Origin: Arcanobacterium wilhelmae
GTDB lineage: Bacteria; Actinomycetota; Actinomycetes; Actinomycetales; Actinomycetaceae
Direction: 5' to 3'
Length of the DNA stretch: 64,000 nucleotides
Assembly: GCF_029632765.1 (NCBI RefSeq)
Contig: NZ_CP121247.1
Coordinates: forward strand, 496,001-560,000
In this document: in pieces, positions 35,362 through 43,876 of the stretch
How the letters are laid out: the number at the start of each line of letters is the position of its first letter
Position numbering within the stretch: position 1 is the first letter of the stretch
Position numbers and translations under genes: made by a program
The notes under the pieces: generated by a model
Told to the model about the DNA's origin: nothing
Database searches by the model: none
The model's input: only the letters and a program-made list of their open reading frames with translations

Positions 35362-36980
35362 GCCCGCGAACGCATTCGTCCTTTTTCGCTCTGTTGTCGC
35401 GCCGTGTGGCGGCGATAGGTGAGCGCTGGCAGTCGTCGCTGTCAACTCGAACGATGATTATCATCGTCGTTGGCGGCATTCTTGGGTTCGTCATTGCCGG
35501 CGCGATCGTTGTGAGCCAGATTCGGGGAGCTGTGTTCAATGCTGCGTTGCAGACGAATATTGAACAATTTTCTGCCGATGCGACGATCGCACAGGATCGC
35601 TTTGCGCAAGCCTCGTCTCCGACGTCGGGGCAGCTCCAGCAGATCGCGAACGGCGTGGTGTCGTCGATGTACGATCCGACCCGCGGCCTGATCGGCTCGG
35701 TTCTTGTGCGCTCAGATGGGCAGGCAACGCCTGCGGTGCAGATTCTCGAGCCACAGGTCGCCACATCCACGCAGGTCCGCTCCCTCCTGACACCTGAACT
35801 TCGCGCGAAGACGAAGGCGGGGGATGTGAGCTACATGTCGGTGTCGGTCCCTGGCCGTGACGGCGATGTGGCCGGGCTGATCCTCGGCACCGCGGTGAAC
35901 ATTCCCTCTGCCGGCCAGTACGAACTGTATGCCGCGTATTCGCTGGAGTCGCAGGAATCGTTGATCCGCACCACGTTCCGGGTGCTGACGTTCTCTGTGA
36001 TCGCGCTGATCGTGCTCCTCGCTTTCGTGTCGTGGCTCCTCATGCGCCTGGTGCTCAAGCCTGTCCAGGAAGCATCAGCGAGCGCCCATCAATTGGCGGA
36101 GGGCGAGTTTGAGGCGCGGATGGAGGTTCGAGGAACCGACGAACTTGCGCAGCTCGCCCGGTCCTTCAACCTGATGGCGGCGTCGCTCGAGGATCAGTTC
36201 ACCAGGATGGAGCGCATGTCGAAGGTGCAAACAGACTTCGTTTCGGCGGTCTCGCACGAGCTGCGTTCACCTGTCACAACGATCCGCATGGCTGGCCAGC
36301 TGATCTACGACAAGCGTGAGGAACTTTCGCCAGCGCTTCGCCGCAGCGCGGAGCTCCAGCATGATCAGCTGCGTAATCTGGACATGATGCTGTCTGATTT
36401 GTTGGAGATTTCCCGTTACGATGCCGGCGGAACGTCGCTGGCAACCCAGCCCACCGACGTCGGCGAGCTGGCTCGAAACGTCGTGGAGATGGCCGCTCCT
36501 CTCGCCCAGGATAACGATGTTGAGGTGTCTGTGACCGTCGAGGGAGATCCGCATGCGGAGGTTGAGCCGCGCCGCATTGAGCGTGTGCTGCGCAACCTCG
36601 TCGTCAATGCGCTTGAACATGCGGAGGGTAACCCAGTTTCGGTGCGGATCGTGGGCAACGAGTCGGCTGTTGCTGCGGAAGTCATGGACTGGGGAATCGG
36701 TTTGGATGAAGATCAAGCTGCCCACGTGTTCGATCGTTTCTGGCGTGCGGATTCCTCGCGTGTGCGAAAGACGGGCGGTACGGGCCTGGGGTTGACGATC
36801 GCGAAGGAAGACGCCCAGATTCACGGTGGCACGCTGGAGGCTACGGGCGTGCTCGGGGTTGGCTCCACGTTCTTGCTCACCGTTCCGAAGGTGCCCCACG
36901 CGCACTTCGTCGCTCCGGTTGCGCTTGCAGCGCCGGAGCCGCTCACGGGAGATCTTGAGCCGGTTGAGGAGGAGCAGTGA
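35358..36980 (+). CDS. mtrB: MtrB sensor histidine kinase
   Basis: A 540-residue kinase with two transmembrane helices (about residues 31-53 and 209-232) flanking an external domain of about 150 residues, a HAMP domain, the H-box SHELRSPVTTIR with His300, then NALEHAEGNP (N-box), MDWGIGLD and GGTGLGLTIAKE. The GTG start overlaps mtrA. The sequence order and length match MtrB of actinobacteria, whose external domain responds to envelope or osmotic cues, with LpqB as accessory factor. The C-terminus is an acidic Glu-rich tail. Confidence 0.94.
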   Translation: MSPRTHSSFFALLSRRVAAIGERWQSSLSTRTMIIIVVGGILGFVIAGAIVVSQIRGAVFNAALQTNIEQFSADATIAQDRFAQASSPTSGQLQQIANGVVSSMYDPTRGLIGSVLVRSDGQATPAVQILEPQVATSTQVRSLLTPELRAKTKAGDVSYMSVSVPGRDGDVAGLILGTAVNIPSAGQYELYAAYSLESQESLIRTTFRVLTFSVIALIVLLAFVSWLLMRLVLKPVQEASASAHQLAEGEFEARMEVRGTDELAQLARSFNLMAASLEDQFTRMERMSKVQTDFVSAVSHELRSPVTTIRMAGQLIYDKREELSPALRRSAELQHDQLRNLDMMLSDLLEISRYDAGGTSLATQPTDVGELARNVVEMAAPLAQDNDVEVSVTVEGDPHAEVEPRRIERVLRNLVVNALEHAEGNPVSVRIVGNESAVAAEVMDWGIGLDEDQAAHVFDRFWRADSSRVRKTGGTGLGLTIAKEDAQIHGGTLEATGVLGVGSTFLLTVPKVPHAHFVAPVALAAPEPLTGDLEPVEEEQ

Positions 36981-38650
36981 GGCGAGCGTACGCGCTTGTT
37001 GTGGCGCTTGTACTGGCACTGACGGGGTGTGCTGCCCTACCGACGTCGGGGCCGGTGTATGTGACGGCGAAGCCGGTCGCTTCAGACGGCAAGGTGGCGT
37101 TTAGGGCGCAGTCGCCCGCCCAGAACGCTACCCCTGAGGAGATCGTCCAGGGGTTCATGGCGGCTGCGGCGGTTGGTTTTTCGGATTATTTCGCGGTGGC
37201 CCGTGAGTTCCTGTCAGACTCGGCTGTCACGCGCTGGGATCCTCGGGCTCAGGTGCGTATTTATCCCGACGCCGAGAGCCAGTCTTTTTCTCGTGCGAAA
37301 ACTGGCGCAGTCCGGTTTACGGCTTCGGCGCAGGCAAGCGTGGATGCAGCGGGCGAGTATCAGACGTCGGCAACGGATGCCACTATCGTGTCTGAGTTTT
37401 CACTCGTTCGTAATTCTGCGAACCAGTGGCGGATCGCAGCGCTCGATAATGGCGTGATCATGCCCGATTCTCTGTTCTCGACGATCTTTCGCAACGTGTC
37501 GGTGTACTTCGTGACGCCGGGTGCGGACGCGCTCGTTCCGGTGAGTTACTACTTTCCCGAAGATCGTGCGCCGACAGCGGCGATTACTGCGTTGCTCGCG
37601 GGCCCGCCGTCGTGGCTGACCGGTGCCGTCAGGAGCGCTGTGCCGAAGGGGACGTCTCTGGCCACTCCCCAGGTTGACATTGTGGATCAGGTCGCGAACG
37701 TGAACCTCACCTCTGAGGCAGCCGGCTTGCACGATCTGGAATTAGCGCGGATGGTTGCGCAGTTCAAGGCCACATTGAAGGGTGTTGGCGGTATTAATTC
37801 CGTGAATGTTTCGTCGGGAGGTGCTCTCCTAGAGACAACGGCAAGCGCAGACATCCCGATCTACCCGTATGGGCAATATCCACTGATCGGCTTGGCGAAT
37901 GGCGAGATTCACGAGTCAGGTTCAGGGCAAGCGGGCAGTGTTGCGCTCGCGCTTCCGGCGGGGCTGACGCTCACGGCTCTCGCGCAGTCGTATGAGCAGG
38001 GCGGGCCGGTTATTGGGCTTGCGGAGAGATCCCGAGCTATCTACTCGATTTCCGACGCTGGCATGGCACGCGAGCTGGTTCGTGGTTCCGGTGCATTGTT
38101 GCCGCCGTCGACGGACCGTTTCGGCTATGTGTGGAGCGGCGCAGCGAAGTCGGACGGGAAGGTTTTCGCTGTCCCTGAGCGTGGCGGGCGCGTTTTGTCA
38201 TTTCAGGTGCCGGTGTTTGCTGGTACGAATCTCCGCGCGATCCGGGTTTCTCGCGACGGTGCCCGCATGATGGCGGTTGCCGATGCCAATGGCGTGTCGA
38301 ACGTGTACATGTTGGGCGTGGTTCGCGACGCTGACGGCGTGCCGAGTGGCTTTGCTGATATTGCACAGATGGGTGTGCGCTTAACATCAATCACGGACGT
38401 GGCCTGGATTGATGAGCAGACTGTGGTAGTGATTGGCACCGAGCCCGGGGCCACAGATGCGGCGCTCTACACGGTGCCGATTTTTGGCCCGATGAAGCGC
38501 CTTCCTGGAACATTTGTTCCGAAGTCGCTCACGGCCGGGCGCGGTGTTGATTCGCTGATCGTCGAGAGCGGCGGGGATCTGCTGGAGTTTGATTCTGGCG
38601 CATGGCGGAAGGTCACTCCCGTCCTGTCTCAGCCGGCGTATCCAGGCTGA
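36977..38650 (+). CDS. lpqB: LpqB lipoprotein, MtrB accessory protein
   Basis: A 557-residue lipoprotein. The signal peptide ends in the lipobox LTGCAAL with Cys18. A GerMN domain occupies roughly residues 170-290 (VPVSYYFPEDR, AITALLAGPPSWL) and a C-terminal beta-propeller-like LpqB domain follows (RAIRVSRDGARMMAV, VTDVAWIDEQTVVVIG type blades). In mycobacteria LpqB binds the MtrB sensor domain and tunes MtrA phosphorylation. The GTG start overlaps the mtrB stop, so three coupled genes form the operon. Confidence 0.93.
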   Translation: MRRAYALVVALVLALTGCAALPTSGPVYVTAKPVASDGKVAFRAQSPAQNATPEEIVQGFMAAAAVGFSDYFAVAREFLSDSAVTRWDPRAQVRIYPDAESQSFSRAKTGAVRFTASAQASVDAAGEYQTSATDATIVSEFSLVRNSANQWRIAALDNGVIMPDSLFSTIFRNVSVYFVTPGADALVPVSYYFPEDRAPTAAITALLAGPPSWLTGAVRSAVPKGTSLATPQVDIVDQVANVNLTSEAAGLHDLELARMVAQFKATLKGVGGINSVNVSSGGALLETTASADIPIYPYGQYPLIGLANGEIHESGSGQAGSVALALPAGLTLTALAQSYEQGGPVIGLAERSRAIYSISDAGMARELVRGSGALLPPSTDRFGYVWSGAAKSDGKVFAVPERGGRVLSFQVPVFAGTNLRAIRVSRDGARMMAVADANGVSNVYMLGVVRDADGVPSGFADIAQMGVRLTSITDVAWIDEQTVVVIGTEPGATDAALYTVPIFGPMKRLPGTFVPKSLTAGRGVDSLIVESGGDLLEFDSGAWRKVTPVLSQPAYPG

Positions 38651-38701
38651 TCTTGTGGAAAACTGTGCGGCGGTTGTGGCTTATCTGGCTAGGCTGGCTG
38701 C

Positions 38702-39400
38702 ATGCTCGATACATTACTCGACCTCGTGTTTCCGCAATGGTGTGCGGGGTGTGGGCGCTGGGATACACCGTTGTGTGAGGAGTGCCGTGCGGAGTTTTTG
38801 TCGCGGTGGCGTGATTGCAGTGCCGATGCTCCGTTTTTGATGCTTGTGCGCGAGGACGGCGAGGAGCCGGCATTTCCGGTGTTTTGTTTGGGCACGTACG
38901 AGGGTCGCCGACGCCGGTGCATTATTTCCTGGAAGAACCAGGCCAGCGCTCCGCTCGATCATGCGATGGCGAGTCTGATTCCCGACGTCGCAGGGTTGGC
39001 GTTGCCCGAGCACGTCACGGTGGTTCCGGCTCCGTCGTCGCCGTCGCGGGAGCGCAGAGGGATGTTCGTTGCTGGCGTTCTCGGGCAGCAGGTTGCTGAG
39101 CTTGGCGGGTGGCGGTATGCCAACGTCCTGCGCAAGGCGAAGCGAAACTGGAAGCGTGAGATCGAGTTGCGTGCGGACGTCGCGCTCGGTAGGGCGCGAC
39201 GTGGATTGCGGATTCAGGCGCGTGGGGCGAAGTCGCGTGCGATGAGTGTGCGGCGGTTGAATGGCGATGTTGTGCTGGTTGACGACGTGTTGACGACGGG
39301 CGCGACACTTGCTGGCGCGGCTCACGCGGTCGCCGACGCCGGTGGGCGAGTGGTTGGGGCTTTTGTCCTCGCGAGTGCAAAAAATCCGCGGAGGGTGTAA
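38702..39400 (+). CDS. ComF-family phosphoribosyltransferase-like protein
   Basis: A 232-residue protein with an N-terminal Cys cluster (CAGCGRWDTPLCEEC, probable zinc site) and a C-terminal PRTase domain with the PRPP-binding loop VVLVDDVLTTGATL. ComF proteins act with ComEA/ComEC in DNA uptake in competent bacteria, but most actinobacterial copies have no proven role. TAGGCT ends six bases before the ATG and could be the -10 of a leaderless transcript; no ribosome site is visible. Confidence 0.85.
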   Translation: MLDTLLDLVFPQWCAGCGRWDTPLCEECRAEFLSRWRDCSADAPFLMLVREDGEEPAFPVFCLGTYEGRRRRCIISWKNQASAPLDHAMASLIPDVAGLALPEHVTVVPAPSSPSRERRGMFVAGVLGQQVAELGGWRYANVLRKAKRNWKREIELRADVALGRARRGLRIQARGAKSRAMSVRRLNGDVVLVDDVLTTGATLAGAAHAVADAGGRVVGAFVLASAKNPRRV

Positions 39401-39429
39401 TTGATGAGCAAAATGTGGCGCAGGTCGCT

Positions 39430-39579
39430 TATAATGATTGCAACCAACAACGGTTGAAATGCTTCGGTGATGCAAGGGTGCATCGGCGAAGTGAAGGAGG
39501 TGGTTGTAGCTCGTGAACACCGAGCGTCGGTCCCTCGCGGGTGTATCCCGCACAGTCAAATGACCACAAGGAGGTCATC
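39430..39579 (+). ncRNA. Structured leader of hpf (raiA-hairpin-like region)
   Basis: A perfect TATAAT (39430-39435) starts a leader of about 140 bases. It holds a hairpin at 39462-39491 (CTTCG..GATGCA paired with TGCATC..CGAAG), an AAGGAGG at 39494-39500, and a short open frame of 16 codons from GTG 39513 to TGA 39563. A second small hairpin lies inside that frame (GCGGG/CCCGC), and a second AAGGAGG directly precedes hpf. A raiA-hairpin motif upstream of raiA/hpf genes has been reported in actinobacteria, and this may be a member. No -35 fits TATAAT at normal spacing. Confidence 0.5.
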
Positions 39580-40239
39580 GTGGAATTCGTTGTCAAGGGT
39601 CACAATGCGGAAGTTTCCGATCGTCTGCGTACCCATGTTGAAGAGAAGCTTGAGAAGGTTGAGCAGTTCGCTCCGCGTGCACAGCGCGTTGAGGTAGAGA
39701 TCGCTCACGAATCGAACCCGGCACAGGCAGAAACGTCGGAGCGGGTGGAGATTACAGTGGTTGATAAGGGTCCGGTCGTTCGCGCTGAGGCGGCGGCGTC
39801 GGATCGTCTGGCGGCTCTTGATCTCGCTTCCACGAAACTCTTTGAGCGTCTGCGTCGTAAGCACGAGAAGATGAAGGCTCGCCGTCGTCGCTCGGCGGGT
39901 AAGGATGAGGTTCCCGCGGATCTGCCAGTGGAGGAGTTGCTGTCCAAGAAGCCTGAGGCTCCGGAGGTTGAGGAGCGCACGGTTCCCACAGAGCCGGGTG
40001 AGGCGATCGAGAGCCAGCTTGGCGATTCTCCGGCGATCGTTCGCCAGAAGCTCTACGAGGCACGTCCGATGAGCGTCGAGCAGGCGATCGATGAGATGGA
40101 GCTGGTGGGCCACCCGTTCTACCTGTTCATCGATGAGGAAACGAAGCAGCCGTGCGCCGCATACCGCCGTCGTGGATGGACGTACGGAATCATCCGCCTG
40201 GATGCCACCACCGCTGATTTTGGGCCAGGCGAGAAGTAA
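39580..40239 (+). CDS. hpf: Ribosome hibernation promoting factor, long form
   Basis: A 219-residue long HPF. The N-terminal RaiA-like domain (MEFVVKGHNAEVSDRLRTHVEEKLEKVEQF, then the KHEKMKARRRR basic end) binds the 30S decoding region. A linker leads to the C-terminal dimerisation domain (MSVEQAIDEMELVGHPFYLFIDEETKQPCAAYRRRGWTYG region) that joins two ribosomes as 100S particles in stationary phase. I chose GTG 39580 because AAGGAGG lies five bases upstream and homologues begin at this residue. Two nested structures in the leader suggest growth-phase control. Confidence 0.93.
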   Translation: MEFVVKGHNAEVSDRLRTHVEEKLEKVEQFAPRAQRVEVEIAHESNPAQAETSERVEITVVDKGPVVRAEAAASDRLAALDLASTKLFERLRRKHEKMKARRRRSAGKDEVPADLPVEELLSKKPEAPEVEERTVPTEPGEAIESQLGDSPAIVRQKLYEARPMSVEQAIDEMELVGHPFYLFIDEETKQPCAAYRRRGWTYGIIRLDATTADFGPGEK

Positions 40240-40294
40240 CCCCACACAGAACGCTGATGCCGCGTGAGTACGCGCGGTGCCACGCGTCCTCGGG

Positions 40295-40333
40295 CCGGGG
40301 CGACACAAGAGATTGTGTCGCCCCGGTCACTTT
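40295..40333 (+). terminator. Terminator after hpf
   Basis: A 14 bp perfect stem (40295-40308 with 40313-40326) closes a GAGA tetraloop, followed by TCACTTT. The loop is of GNRA type and unusually stable; the T-run is short. Confidence 0.75.
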
Positions 40334-40375
40334 GCCTGGGGAGATGATTTGGGTTTTCGCTACTATAGACTTGCT

Positions 40376-40405
40376 AAAATCGTTCGAATAAAAATCGTTT
40401 GAGTA
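40376..40405 (+). repeat. 15 bp tandem repeat in the fprA leader
   Basis: Two abutting units, AAAATCGTTCGAATA and AAAATCGTTTGAGTA, differ at two positions. They lie between a TATAGA -10-like element (40364-40369) and the fprA start, so they are in the 5' untranslated region, and an AAGAGG ribosome site follows. Confidence 0.6.
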
Positions 40406-40420
40406 AAAAGAGGTAACAAC

Positions 40421-41806
40421 GTGAGCGAACGCCCACTCCAGGTAGCAGTGATTGGTGCAGGGCCGGCGGGCATCTATGCGTCCGACATTCTGGCGAAGTC
40501 CGATGTGGATGTACAGATCGATCTGTATGAGAAGCTCCCGGCGCCGTACGGGCTGGTGCGATACGGTGTGGCGCCCGATCACCCACGTATCAAGACCATC
40601 ATTAACGCGCTTTACAATGTGCTCCAGCGCGGCGATATTCGGTTTGTGGGTAATGTGGAGATCGGAAAGGACATCACGTTCGCTGAACTCCATGAGCACT
40701 ACGATGCCGTGGTGATCGCCACCGGTGCGGATAAGGATCGCCCGTTCACGATTCCGGGCTCGGATCTTCCCGAGGTCTATGGCGCCGCCGATTTTGTGGC
40801 GTGGTACGACGGACACCCCGATTACCCTCGTACCTGGCCGCTTGAGGCGAAGGAAGTGGCCGTGATCGGCGTCGGAAATGTGGCTTTGGATGTGGCGCGC
40901 GTACTTGCCAAGCACGCTGAGGATATGATGGTGACCGAGATCTCACAAAACGTGGAGGAGGGCTTGCGTGCCTCGAAGGTGACGGATGTTCACGTGTTTG
41001 GCCGCCGCGGTCCGGCGCAGGTGAAGTTCACCCCGATGGAGTTGCGCGAACTCGGCCAAGTTCCGGATGTCGACATCATCGTCTATCCAGAGGATTTCGA
41101 GTACGACGAAGGCTCTGAAGCTGCGATGGCATCGAACAAGATGACGCGCCAGCTCACCAACATCCTCACAGACTGGGTGTTCCAGGATCCGGAGGAACTC
41201 ACTGCTTCGCATCGTATTCACATCCATCTGCTTCAGCAGCCGGTGGAAGTTCTCGGTGAAGATGGGCATGTGAGTGGTATTCGCATGGAACGGACGCGCC
41301 TGACAGGCGACCAGGGGGTTGAAGGGACCGGCGAGTTTATGGACTACCCGGTGCAGGCGGTCTACACCGCAACCGGCTACAAGTCCTCTGCGATTGCCGA
41401 TGCCCCGTTCGATGACGTACGTGGCATTGTTCCGAACGCTGGCGGCCGCGTCATTCGCGACGGCGAGCCGATCCCTGGCATGTATGCCACGGGCTGGATC
41501 AAGCGTGGCCCTGTGGGCTTGATCGGTTCGACGAAGTCGGATGCGAAGGAAACGATTGACAACTTGATTACTGATTACCAGGCGGGCGTCTTCCATGCCA
41601 CCACGGAGAACGTGGGGTGGGAGGCCACCAAGGAGGTGCTCGACGAGCGTGGTGTTCGCTATACGTCGTGGGCCGGTTGGGGTCTGCTCGAGGAGTTTGA
41701 GAAGTCGCTGGGTGAGCCAGTGGGGCGTGAGCGCATCAAGGTTGTTGAGCGTGAGACGATGACGGCGGTCTCCCGTGGTGAGGAGCACGACGGCAAGCTG
41801 TACTGA
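40421..41806 (+). CDS. fprA: FprA-type NADPH:ferredoxin reductase
   Basis: A 461-residue two-dinucleotide-fold flavoprotein of the adrenodoxin-reductase type. GAGPAGIYAS near the N-terminus binds FAD, and GVGNVALDVARVLA near residue 152 binds NADPH. LPAPYGLVRYGVAPDH and the C-terminal YATGWIKRGPVGLIGSTKSDA blocks are characteristic of FprA. It transfers electrons between NADPH and ferredoxin. GTG start with AAGAGG upstream. A strong terminator follows; it appears monocistronic. Confidence 0.92.
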   Translation: MSERPLQVAVIGAGPAGIYASDILAKSDVDVQIDLYEKLPAPYGLVRYGVAPDHPRIKTIINALYNVLQRGDIRFVGNVEIGKDITFAELHEHYDAVVIATGADKDRPFTIPGSDLPEVYGAADFVAWYDGHPDYPRTWPLEAKEVAVIGVGNVALDVARVLAKHAEDMMVTEISQNVEEGLRASKVTDVHVFGRRGPAQVKFTPMELRELGQVPDVDIIVYPEDFEYDEGSEAAMASNKMTRQLTNILTDWVFQDPEELTASHRIHIHLLQQPVEVLGEDGHVSGIRMERTRLTGDQGVEGTGEFMDYPVQAVYTATGYKSSAIADAPFDDVRGIVPNAGGRVIRDGEPIPGMYATGWIKRGPVGLIGSTKSDAKETIDNLITDYQAGVFHATTENVGWEATKEVLDERGVRYTSWAGWGLLEEFEKSLGEPVGRERIKVVERETMTAVSRGEEHDGKLY

Positions 41807-41819
41807 GTCGTTGTGTGAT

Positions 41820-41861
41820 GCGGGGAAGGCGAGGGGTGTGGCCCTCGCCTTCCCCGCATTT
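41820..41861 (+). terminator. Terminator after fprA
   Basis: A 16 bp perfect stem (41820-41835 with 41842-41857), six-base loop, then ATTTCG. It starts 13 bases after the fprA stop. Confidence 0.82.
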
Positions 41862-41938
41862 CGTCCGTGATTGTGTGGGGGAAAACGGTGCTGAAGCAGA
41901 TGTGGATGTGAAGCAGGACAAATTTGTTCGCTCTCAGT

Positions 41939-41967
41939 TTGACACTCCTGGGCAGTGGCCGTTAATG
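41939..41967 (+). promoter_or_regulatory. Promoter of the tRNA-Tyr/Thr/Met-rpmG unit
   Basis: A consensus TTGACA (41939-41944), 17 bp spacer and TTAATG (41962-41967), with transcription expected about 25 bases before tRNA-Tyr. It probably drives the three tRNAs and rpmG together, since no terminator lies between them. Confidence 0.75.
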
Positions 41968-41997
41968 TATTTACTCGTGCACGACACAGTGCGCAAC

Positions 41998-42078
41998 GGC
42001 AGGTTTGCAGAGCGGCCAAATGCATCTGACTGTAAATCAGACGGGTAACCTTCGGGGGTTCGAATCCCTCACCTGCCA
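41998..42078 (+). tRNA. tRNA-Tyr (GTA)
   Basis: An 81-base tRNA with acceptor GGCAGGT/ACCTGCC, anticodon GTA in the CTGTAAA loop, a long class II variable arm and a TTCGAATC T-loop. The CCA end is not encoded. It is the first RNA of the unit. Confidence 0.92.
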
Positions 42079-42177
42079 CGATCCGGTTCGCCGGATGTGG
42101 GAGTGGCGCGGTTCACGAATCGTAAGGCTCTCACAGTTGGAAAACAGAGCGAGAAGCTTGTTAAGATTTCCAGCGTT

Positions 42178-42253
42178 GCCCCGATAGCTCAGTCGGCAGA
42201 GCGTCTCCATGGTAAGGAGAAGGTCAAGGGTTCGATTCCCTTTCGGGGCTCCA
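42178..42253 (+). tRNA. tRNA-Thr (GGT)
   Basis: Acceptor GCCCCGA/TCGGGGC, anticodon loop ATGGTAA giving GGT, T-loop TTCGATTC, and an encoded CCA at 42251-42253. About 100 bases separate it from tRNA-Tyr without other features. Confidence 0.94.
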
Positions 42254-42280
42254 TTCATTTCTCGAGTGAAATGAAGATGC

Positions 42281-42354
42281 GGCGGGGTAGCTCAGTTGGT
42301 CAGAGCGCACGACTCATAATCGTGAGGTCGCGGGTTCAAACCCCGCCCCCGCTA
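42281..42354 (+). tRNA. tRNA-Met (CAT, elongator type)
   Basis: A 74-base tRNA with anticodon loop CTCATAA and TTCAAAC T-loop. The acceptor GGCGGGG pairs with CCCCGCT through a terminal G-U pair, common in actinobacterial elongator tRNA-Met. CCA is not encoded. rpmG follows 52 bases downstream. Confidence 0.92.
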
Positions 42355-42406
42355 CTGCCGGAAAGCAATCCCGCTTCCCAGCCAAACCGAACGTGAGGAA
42401 TTAACC

Positions 42407-42577
42407 GTGGCTAGCAAGTCAGCAGACGTTCGCCCTAAGATCACCCTCGCATGCGAGGTTTGCAAGGAGCGTAACTACATCACCAAGAAGAACCGCCGCA
42501 ACACGCCGGATCGTCTTGAGCTGAAGAAGTACTGCCCCAAGTGCAACGAGTCCACCGCGCATCGCGAGACTCGCTGA
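42407..42577 (+). CDS. rpmG: 50S ribosomal protein L33
   Basis: A 56-residue L33 too short for most gene finders: [19 protein letters not shown], then [19 protein letters not shown]. It keeps the paired Cys-x-x-Cys motifs, so it is the zinc-binding form and not the zinc-free paralogue. The GTG at 42407 has GAGG eight bases upstream. The tRNA-Thr/Met-rpmG arrangement is common in actinobacteria. A strong terminator follows. Confidence 0.95.
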   Translation: MASKSADVRPKITLACEVCKERNYITKKNRRNTPDRLELKKYCPKCNESTAHRETR

Positions 42578-42596
42578 ACTTTCAGGCGATATAAGG

Positions 42597-42622
42597 AAAG
42601 GCCCGCAGTTGCGGGCCTTTTT
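42597..42622 (+). terminator. Terminator after rpmG
   Basis: A 10 bp stem AAAGGCCCGC/GCGGGCCTTT with a four-base loop and a T-run of five. It closes the tRNA-rpmG unit. Confidence 0.88.
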
Positions 42623-42694
42623 GCTACCCTGGCCAGCAATTCTCACCGAGAGCGAAGCTGCGCCGGAAGAAAATCTGGCAGCGGCGTCGTCGGG

Positions 42695-42700
42695 TAGCAT
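42695..42700 (+). promoter_or_regulatory. -10 element of murB, probably leaderless
   Basis: TAGCAT ends exactly seven bases before the murB ATG, so the expected transcription start coincides with the start codon. No ribosome site is present between them. The -35 region has no good match. Confidence 0.5.
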
Positions 42701-42707
42701 AGAGCCT

Positions 42708-43838
42708 ATGTCGTGTGAACTGATCCCTCAGCCGCCCAGCGGCGATATTCCTCCTGTGTTCCCAGCGCAGTCGAACCGTATCGGCGCTGAGCCTGCATCG
42801 CTCGCCGATCTCACCACCATGGGTGTGGGTGGAACGATTTCCCGATACGTCGAGGCCCACACCCGCGAGGAGCTGATCGCGGCGATCCGCGAGGCGGATT
42901 CTGCAGGCGTTCCTTTGCTCGTACTCGGGGGTGGTTCGAATATCCTTGCGTCGGACGAGCCGTTCGAGGGCGTCGTCGTGCGCGATATGCGTTCGGGCAT
43001 CGAAACCGTGATGGAAGATGGCTGCGGTGGCGCCCAGATGCGAGCACTCGCCGGTACGCCGTGGGACGACGTGGTGCGCTACGCGATCGAACACGAGTGG
43101 CGTGGTCTGGAGGCGCTCTCGGGCATCCCGGGAGCCGTGGGAGCAGCGCCGGTGCAGAATATCGGTGCGTACGGTCAGGAACTGGCAGATACTTTCGCTG
43201 CGGCCACCACCTACGATCGTGAAACCGGCCAGATTAAAACGCTGTTCCTCACCGACATGAAATTCTCCTATCGCGATTCGATCCTCAAGCAGTCGATTGC
43301 CCAGTGGGGCTACTCGCCGCGCTGGATTGTCCTCGACGTCCTCTTCCACATGTTCCGCGGGTCGATGTCCGCACCGATCAAGTACGGCCAGCTCGCCGGA
43401 GCGCTCGGAGTTGAGGTGGGGCAAACGGCCCCGGCATGGCAGGTGCGCGAAACAGTGCTCGCACTGCGCGCCAGCAAAGGCATGGTCTTGGACGATTCGG
43501 ATCGGGATACGTTCTCGTGCGGCTCGTTCTTCACGAACCCAATCCTTCCCGCCGGCGTCGCGGCTACGCTCCCGCCGGAGGCTCCACGTTATTCTGCTGG
43601 CGAAGGGCTGGTGAAGACGTCGGCGGCGTGGCTGATTGATCATGCGGGTTTCCCCAAGGGTTTTGCGGTCGGGGAGCGCGCGTCGCTGTCAACGAAGCAT
43701 ACGCTCGCGCTGACGAACCGTGGAGGGGCAACGAGCGCCGACATCCGGCAGCTGGCACGCCACATCCAGGAGGGCGTACGCGCGGCGTACGGCGTGGATC
43801 TGCATCCCGAGCCGGTGGTGCTGGGGGAGACGCTGTAA
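42708..43838 (+). CDS. murB: UDP-N-acetylenolpyruvoylglucosamine reductase
   Basis: A 376-residue MurB, which reduces UDP-GlcNAc-enolpyruvate to UDP-MurNAc with NADPH and FAD in peptidoglycan precursor synthesis. Visible motifs are TTMGVGGTISRYVEA, VLGGGSNILASDEPF (FAD site), GIPGAVGAAPVQNIGAYGQEL, and near the C-terminus AAWLIDHAGFPKG. I chose the ATG at 42708 (MSCELIPQ) because it is the first codon after the TAGCAT element; an in-frame upstream extension is low-complexity. A terminator follows. Confidence 0.93.
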   Translation: MSCELIPQPPSGDIPPVFPAQSNRIGAEPASLADLTTMGVGGTISRYVEAHTREELIAAIREADSAGVPLLVLGGGSNILASDEPFEGVVVRDMRSGIETVMEDGCGGAQMRALAGTPWDDVVRYAIEHEWRGLEALSGIPGAVGAAPVQNIGAYGQELADTFAAATTYDRETGQIKTLFLTDMKFSYRDSILKQSIAQWGYSPRWIVLDVLFHMFRGSMSAPIKYGQLAGALGVEVGQTAPAWQVRETVLALRASKGMVLDDSDRDTFSCGSFFTNPILPAGVAATLPPEAPRYSAGEGLVKTSAAWLIDHAGFPKGFAVGERASLSTKHTLALTNRGGATSADIRQLARHIQEGVRAAYGVDLHPEPVVLGETL

Positions 43839-43845
43839 AACGCTC

Positions 43846-43876
43846 AGAGGCGGGCCACTGGCCCGCCTCTTTTCTT
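43846..43876. terminator. Bidirectional terminator between murB and the adenosine deaminase gene
   Basis: An 11 bp stem AGAGGCGGGCC/GGCCCGCCTCT with a short loop, then TTTTCTT on the plus strand. It abuts the stop of the convergent gene and may serve both. Confidence 0.8.

Noticed and set aside
38702..39400. Competence function of the ComF-like gene
   Set aside because: Only the fold is evident; no comEA or comEC lies in the window, so DNA uptake cannot be inferred.
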